This document shows, one piece after another, positions 58,134-64,000 of a DNA stretch of 64,000 bases. Under the pieces are notes generated by a model that worked only from the letters and a program-made list of their open reading frames with translations, had not been told where the DNA came from and ran no database searches. A program made the translations under genes and the position numbers. Position 1 is the stretch's first letter. Every line of letters begins with the position of its first letter. Origin of the DNA: UBA6115 sp040776985 (GTDB lineage Bacteria > Bacillota > Clostridia > Christensenellales > Aristaeellaceae); the NCBI GenBank assembly GCA_040776985.1, contig JAXGZL010000002.1, positions 620,001 to 684,000 on the forward strand, given 5' to 3'.

Positions 58134-58397
58134 ATGGATAAAGCAACCAAGACCAGTATCATGAACCAGTATGCCCGCCACGAAGGCGACACTGGCTCCC
58201 CCGAAGTGCAGGTTGCCCTGCTGACCCACCGCATCAACCACCTGAACGAGCATCTGAAGCTCAACAAGAAAGACCACCACAGCCGGCGCGGCCTGCTGCT
58301 GATGGTCGGCCAGAGAAGGGGTCTGCTGGACTATCTTAGAAGAACCGACATCGAGCGTTACCGCGAGTTGATTGCCGCACTGGAACTGAGAAAATAA
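58134..58397 (+). CDS. rpsO: 30S ribosomal protein S15
   Basis: Binds the central domain of 16S rRNA and seeds platform assembly. 87 residues, the usual size. GDTGSPEVQVALLTHRINHLNEHLKLNKKDHHSRRGLLLMVGQRR-type core is diagnostic, with RGLLDYLRRTDIERYRELIAAL at the end. Separate promoter and leader; a terminator lies before pnp, so pnp expression may depend on read-through, as in E. coli. Confidence 0.99.
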   Translation: MDKATKTSIMNQYARHEGDTGSPEVQVALLTHRINHLNEHLKLNKKDHHSRRGLLLMVGQRRGLLDYLRRTDIERYRELIAALELRK

Positions 58398-58410
58398 GGG
58401 CCTGAATCAG

Positions 58411-58443
58411 TCGGAACCCAGCCAAGGCGGGTTTCGGCTTTTT
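58411..58443 (+). terminator. Intrinsic terminator between rpsO and pnp
   Basis: TCGGAACCC (58411-58419) pairs with GGGTTTCGG (58429-58437) with two wobble pairs, nine-base loop, then a five-T run at 58439-58443. Fourteen bases after the rpsO stop. Confidence 0.75.
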
Positions 58444-58496
58444 ATGTAGAGCGCGCATGATGAGTATGCGTGTCTCAAGAAGGAGAAGGAGAGAGA

Positions 58497-60668
58497 ATGA
58501 ACTATAAAACCTACACCATGGACTTTGCCGGGCGCCCCCTGACGCTGGAATTTGGCAAATACGCTGAACAGGCATCAGGGTCTGCGCTGGTAAGGTATGG
58601 TGACACCGTGGTGCTGGTCAATGCCACCGTGTCAGACAAGGCGCGGGACGGCGTTGACTTTTTCCCGCTGAGCGTTGACTTTGAAGAAAAACTGTACGCA
58701 GTTGGCCGCATCCCCGGCGGGTTCATCCGCCGTGAAGGCCGCCCCACGGAAAAGGCCGTGCTGACCTGCCGGCTGATTGACCGCCCCCTGCGCCCCCTGT
58801 TTGAAAAGGGCATGCGCAACGACGTGCAGGTGGTGGCCACCGTGCTGTCTGTTGACACCAACAACCCGCCGGAAATCCCGGCCATGATCGGTTCCTCCAT
58901 CGCCCTTGCCGTCAGCGAGATCCCGTGGGCTGGCCCCACAGGCAGCGTGCTGGTGGGCCGGGTGGACGGCCAGCTGATCCTGAACCCGGACGAAGCCCAG
59001 CGCGCGGTCAGCGACCTGCACCTGGTGGTCTCCGGCACCAGGGACGCCATTATGATGGTGGAAGCGGGCGCCAACGAGGTATCCGAAAGCGTAATGCTGG
59101 ATGCCATCATGTTTGCCCATGAGGCCATCAAGGAACTGGTGGCCTTCCAGGAGCCCATCATTGCTGAAATCGGCAAGGCCAAAAAGGTCTTCCCCCTGGT
59201 GACAACCGGCGAGGATGTGACCGAGAAGGTCACCGCCTTTGCCCAGTCCAAGGTGGAATGGAGCTTTGAAAGCTACGACCGGGCCGAGCGCCATCAGCGC
59301 GAGGAAGAGGTCAAGGCTGAGGTCTTCCAGCACTTTGAGGCCGAGTTTGAAGGCCGTGAAGGCGAAGTGGACGAGGCGCTGTATCAGCTGAACAAAAAGG
59401 TGATGCGCCGCAAAATCCTGGAGCAGGGCATCCGGCCGGACGGCCGGGGCGAGCAGGAAATCCGCCCCATCTGGTGCGAAGTGGGCCTGCTGCCCCGCAC
59501 CCATGGCAGCGCTGTGTTTACTCGCGGGCAAACCCAGGCGCTGACCGTGACCACCCTGGGTTCCCTCCGGGATGCCCAGATGCTGGATGGCCTGTCCAAC
59601 GAGGACTCCAAGCGCTATATCCACCACTACAACATGCCGCCCTACGCCACTGGCGAAGCCGGCAGGATGCGTTCCCCCGGCAGGCGGGAAATTGGCCACG
59701 GCGCCCTGGCGGAGCGTGCCCTGGAACCGGTCATCCCCAATGAGACCGACTTTCCCTATGCCATCCGCCTGGTGTCAGAGGTGCTGTCCAGCAACGGTTC
59801 CTCCTCCATGGCCTCAGTCTGCGGCAGCACCCTGTCCCTGATGGACGCCGGCGTGCAGATCAAGGCGCCGGTGGCGGGCATCGCCATGGGCCTGATCAAG
59901 GACGACAACTCCGACAAGGTGTCAGTGCTGACGGACATCCAGGGCCTGGAAGACTTCCTGGGCGACATGGACTTCAAGGTGGCCGGCACCATGAACGGCA
60001 TCACCGCCATTCAGATGGACATCAAGATCAAGGGTATTGACAAGCCCATCCTTCAGCGCGCGCTGGAGCAGGCGCTGGCCGGCAGGCTGCACATCCTGGG
60101 CAAGATGCTGGAAACCATCGAGCGTCCCCGTGAGCAGCTGAACAAATACGCTCCCAAGATCGTCACCTTCATGATCAACCCGGACAAGATCCGCGAAGTC
60201 ATCGGGCCAGGCGGCAAGATGATCAATAAGATCATCGCCGACACAGGTGTCAAGATTGACATTGAGGACGACGGCCGGGTGGCCATCGCCACGCCGGATG
60301 ATGAGGCCGCTGCCAAGGCGCGCCGCATCATCGAAGGCATCGCCAAGGACGTGGAAGTGGGCGAGGTCTATGACGGCAAGGTGGTGCGCATCCTCAGCAA
60401 CATGGGCGCCTTCATCGAGCTGCTGCCGGGCAAGGACGGCCTGCTCCACATCTCCAAACTGGCCAATGAACGGGTGGAGAAGGTGGAAGACGTGCTGAAC
60501 ATCGGCGACGCGATTGAGGTCAAGGTGTCAGAAATTGATTCCCAGGGCCGGGTCAACCTGATCCGCAACGACATCGAATACAAACCCCGCAGCTTTAACC
60601 GCTCTGGCGGTCCGGACCAGGCGAACCGGCCGCCGCGCAGGGATGGCCGTCCCCGCCGCGGCGAGTAA
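58497..60668 (+). CDS. pnp: Polyribonucleotide nucleotidyltransferase (PNPase)
   Basis: Trimeric phosphorolytic 3'-5' exoribonuclease of mRNA decay. 723 residues. Two RNase PH domains: PLTLEFGKYAEQASGSALVRYGDTVVLV at the start and RTHGSAVFTRGQTQALTVTTLG in the second, with the catalytic GEAGRMRSPGRREIGHGALAERAL, plus NGSSSMASVCGSTLSLMDAGV. The KH domain holds IGPGGKMINKI and the S1 domain DGKVVRILSNMGAFIELLPGKDGLLHIS; a basic Arg/Pro tail follows. ATG 58497 follows GGAGAGAG; the in-frame GTG at 58470 precedes it. Confidence 0.98.
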   Translation: MNYKTYTMDFAGRPLTLEFGKYAEQASGSALVRYGDTVVLVNATVSDKARDGVDFFPLSVDFEEKLYAVGRIPGGFIRREGRPTEKAVLTCRLIDRPLRPLFEKGMRNDVQVVATVLSVDTNNPPEIPAMIGSSIALAVSEIPWAGPTGSVLVGRVDGQLILNPDEAQRAVSDLHLVVSGTRDAIMMVEAGANEVSESVMLDAIMFAHEAIKELVAFQEPIIAEIGKAKKVFPLVTTGEDVTEKVTAFAQSKVEWSFESYDRAERHQREEEVKAEVFQHFEAEFEGREGEVDEALYQLNKKVMRRKILEQGIRPDGRGEQEIRPIWCEVGLLPRTHGSAVFTRGQTQALTVTTLGSLRDAQMLDGLSNEDSKRYIHHYNMPPYATGEAGRMRSPGRREIGHGALAERALEPVIPNETDFPYAIRLVSEVLSSNGSSSMASVCGSTLSLMDAGVQIKAPVAGIAMGLIKDDNSDKVSVLTDIQGLEDFLGDMDFKVAGTMNGITAIQMDIKIKGIDKPILQRALEQALAGRLHILGKMLETIERPREQLNKYAPKIVTFMINPDKIREVIGPGGKMINKIIADTGVKIDIEDDGRVAIATPDDEAAAKARRIIEGIAKDVEVGEVYDGKVVRILSNMGAFIELLPGKDGLLHISKLANERVEKVEDVLNIGDAIEVKVSEIDSQGRVNLIRNDIEYKPRSFNRSGGPDQANRPPRRDGRPRRGE

Positions 60669-60684
60669 AACCTTCAATTCATCT

Positions 60685-60712
60685 GAAGGGGGCCTTGTAA
60701 CAGGCCCCCTTC
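60685..60712 (+). terminator. Hairpin after pnp
   Basis: GAAGGGGGCCT (60685-60695) pairs perfectly with AGGCCCCCTTC (60702-60712), six-base loop. Followed by TCATTTC, a weak T-tract, so read-through into the peptidase gene 26 bases later is likely. Confidence 0.7.
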
Positions 60713-60737
60713 TCATTTCATGCTGAGGGAGAACTGC

Positions 60738-61985
60738 ATGCACCAGATTCATGTACTGAAAAACGGCCTCCGCCTGGTTTATGAGCGCCTGCCCTATATC
60801 AAAAGCGCCTCTATCGGGGTATGGGTGAAGGCGGGTTCCATAATGGAACAGGGCAGCGAATCCGGCCTGTCCCACTTTCTGGAGCACATGGCCTTCAAGG
60901 GAACCGCCAGCCGGAGCGCCAGGGAACTGGCGGATGATATTGACCTGCTGGGCGGCAACCTGAACGCAGCCACCAGCAAAACCTATACCTGCTACTATGC
61001 CAAAACCGTGGACCGGGACTTGGACAAGGCCATTGACCTGTTAGCCGACCTGGTGATCCACCCCCTGCTCACCCAGAAAGACCTGGACAAAGAGCGCAAT
61101 GTAATTCTGGAAGAGATCGCCATGGAGGAGGATTCACCGGAGGATCTGGTGTATAACCTGCTTCATCAGGGAATCTATCAGGGGCAAACCCTGTCAGGCA
61201 CCATCCTTGGGGCCAGGGAAAAGATAGCCGCCCACAGCCGCAAGGACCTGATGGCCTACCGGAAGCGCTTCTATCATCCCCGGAACACGGTGGTGTCTGT
61301 GGTGGGGCGCTTTCATCCGGAGGACCTGATCAGGAAAGTGGAGGATGCCTTTGCCGGCTGGCCAGATGAAGGGCAGGAAGCCGCCTTCCCTGAAAACAGG
61401 CTGATTGCCTGTGACGCCCCTTTGCTGCTTGACAAGGATGTGGAGCAGGTGCACCTTTGCCTGGCCTATCCGGGCCTGCCGCATATGGACAAGGAACGCT
61501 TTGTGATGCTGGCCATGAGCAGCATGCTGGGGGGCGGGGTGTCCTCCAGGCTGTTTCAACATTTGCGGGAGGACAAGGGGCTGGTATACACCATTTATGC
61601 CAGCCCGTCCGCCTACCCTGACTGCGGCGAGTTCACTATCTACGCCGCTGCCTCACCCGGCAGCATCCGGAAGGTGGTCAGCGGCATCCAGCAGGAGGTT
61701 GACCAGGTGCTGGCTGAGGGTTTTTCTGAGGGAGAATGGCTGCGCACCATGGCCCAGATTAAAACCAACTATGTGCTCTCCCAGGAAAGCGCCTATCAGC
61801 GCATGGCGCACTTTGGCATGCAGCTGCTGACAGTGGGGGAGATCACCACCGCCAGGCAGATCATGAAAATGCTGGACAAGGTGCGCCTTGCCGATGTGAA
61901 CGACCTTGCAAAGCGCATTCTTAAAACCCCCAGCGCCCTGGCCCTTGTGGGCAGGGGTGTGAAGACCATGAAGCTGAAAGGATAA
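60738..61985 (+). CDS. M16-family zinc peptidase (processing-peptidase-like)
   Basis: 415 residues, inverted zinc motif family (pitrilysin/MPP). HFLEH at residues 46-50 gives two His ligands and the catalytic Glu; the distal Glu lies in KERNVILEEIAMEED. GGNLNAATSKTYTCYYAKT and the second-domain VEQVHLCLAYPGLPHMDKERFVMLAMSSMLGGGVSSRLFQHLREDKGLVYTI-type block are typical. Start ATG 60738 follows GAGGGAGAA; ATG 60720 lies before it. In Bacillus the homologue (MlpA/YmxG) also follows rpsO-pnp. Substrate unknown. Confidence 0.94.
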   Translation: MHQIHVLKNGLRLVYERLPYIKSASIGVWVKAGSIMEQGSESGLSHFLEHMAFKGTASRSARELADDIDLLGGNLNAATSKTYTCYYAKTVDRDLDKAIDLLADLVIHPLLTQKDLDKERNVILEEIAMEEDSPEDLVYNLLHQGIYQGQTLSGTILGAREKIAAHSRKDLMAYRKRFYHPRNTVVSVVGRFHPEDLIRKVEDAFAGWPDEGQEAAFPENRLIACDAPLLLDKDVEQVHLCLAYPGLPHMDKERFVMLAMSSMLGGGVSSRLFQHLREDKGLVYTIYASPSAYPDCGEFTIYAAASPGSIRKVVSGIQQEVDQVLAEGFSEGEWLRTMAQIKTNYVLSQESAYQRMAHFGMQLLTVGEITTARQIMKMLDKVRLADVNDLAKRILKTPSALALVGRGVKTMKLKG

Positions 61986-61989
61986 GAAA

Positions 61990-62355
61990 ATGGACCGTCT
62001 GGAAGAGATGTTCGCCCTGCAAAAGTCTTTTAACGACAGCATCATCAAAACCCGCCACCTGGAGCACATCACCCGGGAGGAATGGCTGCAAAAACGCGCT
62101 TTGGCCCTGTTTTGTGAAACCGCTGAAATGCTGGAAGAAGTCAATTATAAATGGTGGAAAAACGAAAAGCCGGTGGACGAGGACGCGGTAAAGGAAGAGC
62201 TAGTAGACATGTTTCACTTTTTCTTAAGCCTTTGCCTGTCAGTGGATATGGACGCCGGGGAGCTGCACGCGCTTTATCTGAAAAAGAACCAGATCAATTT
62301 TAAGCGACAGACCGGGGAAGTGGACAAGCCAGGCTACAAATTGACAGAATCATAA
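61990..62355 (+). CDS. Dimeric all-alpha dUTPase-like NTP pyrophosphatase
   Basis: 121 residues, all helical. The divalent-metal motif of the all-alpha NTP-PPase superfamily is seen as ALALFCETAEMLEEVNYKWWKN and EELVDMFHFFLSL (E..E..E and E..D pattern), with QINFKRQ near the end; it matches short dimeric dUTPases of Clostridia, which hydrolyse dUTP to dUMP. MazG-like activity on other nucleotides cannot be excluded. It starts four bases after the peptidase stop, likely the same transcript. Confidence 0.82.
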   Translation: MDRLEEMFALQKSFNDSIIKTRHLEHITREEWLQKRALALFCETAEMLEEVNYKWWKNEKPVDEDAVKEELVDMFHFFLSLCLSVDMDAGELHALYLKKNQINFKRQTGEVDKPGYKLTES

Positions 62356-62381
62356 CATTTCGGTGAACAGATGTGACATTC

Positions 62382-62410
62382 TTGCAACATGTCTGGCTTT
62401 CAGGTAGAAT
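62382..62410 (+). promoter_or_regulatory. SigA-type promoter of the secreted protein gene
   Basis: TTGCAA at 62382-62387 and TAGAAT at 62405-62410 with a 17-base spacer, 38 bases before the ATG at 62449. Confidence 0.75.
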
Positions 62411-62448
62411 ACAACTATCTGGAACAACAGTTTGTAAGGAGGATCAGC

Positions 62449-63624
62449 ATGTTTTCAAAGTCTTTTCGCCGCGCGTTCCTCTTCGTGATGATTTTTATCC
62501 TGTTCACCGTTTCCTTTTCCCTTGCCCAGGCCACAGGCAGCGTTGAAATGATAAGCAGCGAGAAACCCGGGGCAAAGGTCAGCTATCCCAGCCTCACCGG
62601 CTTTCCCAACACCTTCATGCAGGACAGCGTCAATCATGCCATCATGACCGCAGGCGGCATCCAGGGCTTCCTGGACCTGCTGGGCACCTATCATGAGGGG
62701 TTGCCCGGCAACCTGCGGGTGGACAGCACAGCGCAAACCCTGACCTCCTCTTCAGGCGGCCTGCTGGCTGTCCTGATTGAAGCGGAGGGCAACCTGTCCT
62801 TTGGCCCGCCATCCCACCGCTACACCCCCTTGATGTTCAACCTGGCCACCGGGCAGCCTGTCCAGTGCGGCGAGCTGTTCAAGGACTGCGACGCAGCAAA
62901 AGCCACGATTGAAGACAAGCTGGAAGACACGCTGGGGGAAGAGCTGTCCAACTATCTGGACACCGGGGACCTGTTCCCTTTACCCATGGACCGTTTTTTA
63001 CTGACGGAGACGGGCATCAGTTTCTACTATCCTGAGGGCAGCATGGTCTGGCTGTCAGGGAAGAGCGCCTTTGTACATTTTCTGTATCATGAGTTGAGGG
63101 ACCTTTTGAACCTGGAAGAGGGCAGCCTGCTGTCCGGCCTTGATTTGACGGGGAAACTGTCCCACACCCAGGCGTCAAAGCCCGCCATTGAGCAGGCAGC
63201 TGCGGAAGGGAGCCTGCCCGGCCTTCCAGTCAGGCTGGGGGAGGATATGGAAGCAGTCAGAACGTCCTACCCCCTGCTGCATGACCCGGAAGGCTTTATC
63301 GCCGGGCAGAAGTATCAGCTGGAGGACGACCGTTTCAGGGGCAGCTGGGTGCTGTCAGAGGACGGCAAGGCAGTTACTGGGCTGATCAGCCGGCGGATGA
63401 ACCTGTTTGGCCTGACCACGGGTAAAACCACTGAGGAAGAGATCAGTCAAGTGCTGGGCGCACCTCAAAGCGCTGTTGACCTGACCCAGGAGGCGGCGAG
63501 CCTTTATGGCGTTCCTGCCGGCAAAATGCTGGATTACAGCTTTTCCGGTAATCAACTGTTCCTGTTTATTGACCAGAACCAGGTGCTCAGCGGCATCTGG
63601 CTGAACCAAGACAAGGCGGCATAA
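62449..63624 (+). CDS. Secreted protein with RsiV/DUF3298-like domain
   Basis: 391 residues from ATG 62449, set by AAGGAGG at 62436-62442; an ATG at 62389 lies before the -10. Signal peptide FLFVMIFILFTVSFSLAQA. Residues ~35-215 resemble the extracytoplasmic DUF3298/DUF4163 fold of RsiV and PdaC: KVSYPSLTGFPNTFMQDSVNHAI, LMFNLATGQPVQCGELFKD, then GISFYYPEGSMVW...FLYHELRDLL. The C-terminal ~150 residues (LPLLHDPEGF-like PLLHDPEG; EEISQVLGAPQSAVD) look like a SLAP/CAP-associated type module with a YSFSGNQLFLFIDQNQVLSGI end. Function unknown. Confidence 0.7.
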   Translation: MFSKSFRRAFLFVMIFILFTVSFSLAQATGSVEMISSEKPGAKVSYPSLTGFPNTFMQDSVNHAIMTAGGIQGFLDLLGTYHEGLPGNLRVDSTAQTLTSSSGGLLAVLIEAEGNLSFGPPSHRYTPLMFNLATGQPVQCGELFKDCDAAKATIEDKLEDTLGEELSNYLDTGDLFPLPMDRFLLTETGISFYYPEGSMVWLSGKSAFVHFLYHELRDLLNLEEGSLLSGLDLTGKLSHTQASKPAIEQAAAEGSLPGLPVRLGEDMEAVRTSYPLLHDPEGFIAGQKYQLEDDRFRGSWVLSEDGKAVTGLISRRMNLFGLTTGKTTEEEISQVLGAPQSAVDLTQEAASLYGVPAGKMLDYSFSGNQLFLFIDQNQVLSGIWLNQDKAA

Positions 63625-63626
63625 GC

Positions 63627-64000
63627 GTGTCAACTGCGAAGCGAAAAACAAAACAGACCATTCAATCCACCGACCGGGGCGGCCTTGTGCTGCTGTTTGT
63701 GGGCGGGCTGATGCTGTTGTTTGGCTTCCTTACTTTACTGGGGCTTACCCTGCAGACCGCGTCCCCCTCCCTGGGCGTGTTTAAAAAGGCTGCCCTGGGC
63801 CTGGGTGGCAGTCTGTACTGGGGCATTCCCATTCTTTTTATCGGATGGGGCACTGCCATCAGCATTTCTACCAAGCGCTATGTCAGCTTTTATCCCTTCA
63901 TTGTGGGGACTGCCCTTTTCATGTGTGTGGCAGCCTTGATCACTTTGCTGACAAGCGTGGTGGGGTTTCAGGATCTGATGGACTTTGTGCGCAACCTGAA
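63627..64000 (+). CDS. ftsK: FtsK/SpoIIIE-family DNA translocase, N-terminal part (cut by window edge)
   Basis: The frame opens with GTG 63627, two bases after the previous stop, and is still open at the right edge (124 complete codons). A short basic head (STAKRKTKQ) is followed by four hydrophobic helices: LVLLFVGGLMLLFGFLTLLGL, LGLGGSLYWGIPILFIGW, YPFIVGTALFMCVAALITLL and the start of a further segment, in the layout of the FtsK/SpoIIIE membrane domain (GVFKKAALGLGGSLYWGIP is typical). The motor domain lies outside the window. The family pumps DNA through the division septum. The gene order pnp-M16-...-ftsK in Firmicutes supports the call. Confidence 0.72.
   Translation, partial: MSTAKRKTKQTIQSTDRGGLVLLFVGGLMLLFGFLTLLGLTLQTASPSLGVFKKAALGLGGSLYWGIPILFIGWGTAISISTKRYVSFYPFIVGTALFMCVAALITLLTSVVGFQDLMDFVRNL

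Noticed and set aside
62341..62369. TTGACA at 62341 as promoter of the secreted protein gene
   Set aside because: It is part of the dUTPase coding end and has no -10 at 16-18 bases; the pair at 62382-62410 fits better.
1..64000. tRNA, rRNA, CRISPR array, insertion sequence, prophage or defence island
   Set aside because: Gaps between genes were read for clover-leaf arms, repeated direct units and transposase or integrase motifs; none was found. A tRNA or covariance search would settle the RNA genes.

Overview
The window looks like chromosomal core DNA of a Bacillota (Firmicutes) bacterium, most likely a GC-rich member of the Clostridia or a related uncultured lineage. That rests on gene order and family content read by eye: an infB-rbfA-nrnA-truB block, phoH-pgpH-ybeY-era, ruvCAB-queA, yloU-yloV-recG, scpA-scpB, dnaB-rplI-DUF2232 and rpsO-pnp-M16 peptidase, all with AGGAGG-type ribosome binding sites and SigA-like TTGACA/TATAAT promoters. 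GTG and TTG starts are common. I saw no rRNA, tRNA, CRISPR array, insertion sequence or prophage, and no gene-free stretch above 300 bases.

Layout. 1-5219 (+): translation and RNA-maturation operon (ylxQ fragment, infB, rbfA, nrnA, truB). 5240-9404 (+): a GntR regulator on its own promoter, formate-THF ligase, an Lrp regulator and an aminotransferase. 9416-11482 (+): a CapA-like protein and a divergent dehydrogenase-fold protein. 11501-17579 (-): phoH, pgpH, a ybeY-cdd fusion, era and an ApbE flavin transferase. 17689-22947 (+): rpsT, a CYTH-like protein with Ppx/GppA, then a tripartite tricarboxylate transporter (tctC-tctB-tctA). 22953-27930 (-): ruvC-ruvA-ruvB-queA-psuK-psuG. 28119-34173 (+): an L,D-transpeptidase, yloU, yloV and recG. 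34179-44432 (+): a long, tightly overlapped run that starts with an Rrf2/IscR regulator, iscS and iscU, then hflX, three tandem VanY carboxypeptidases, a YprB nuclease, a TPR protein, an M50 protease and scpAB. 44446-56947 (-): a lipoprotein; DUF2232-rplI-dnaB-yhaM; a type IIA topoisomerase pair; and an ECF sigma / anti-sigma / binding-protein-like trio. 57022-64000 (+): a zinc metallopeptidase, rpsO-pnp, an M16 peptidase, a dUTPase, a secreted protein, and the start of an FtsK/SpoIIIE translocase cut by the window edge.

Themes. Most genes are housekeeping: ribosome assembly and maturation, RNA turnover (NrnA, YbeY, YhaM, PNPase), recombination (RuvABC, RecG), chromosome segregation (ScpAB, topoisomerase, FtsK), Fe-S assembly and cell-wall processing (YkuD, three VanY). 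I did not find a clear new defence or biosynthetic system. The less ordinary items are a YbeY-cytidine deaminase fusion, a JAMM-like metal motif in the N-terminal extension of HflX, the VanY triplet, an isopropylmalate-dehydrogenase-like protein that seems to lack the usual catalytic signature, a CYTH-like/Ppx pair, and a palindrome placed to autoregulate the Fe-S operon.
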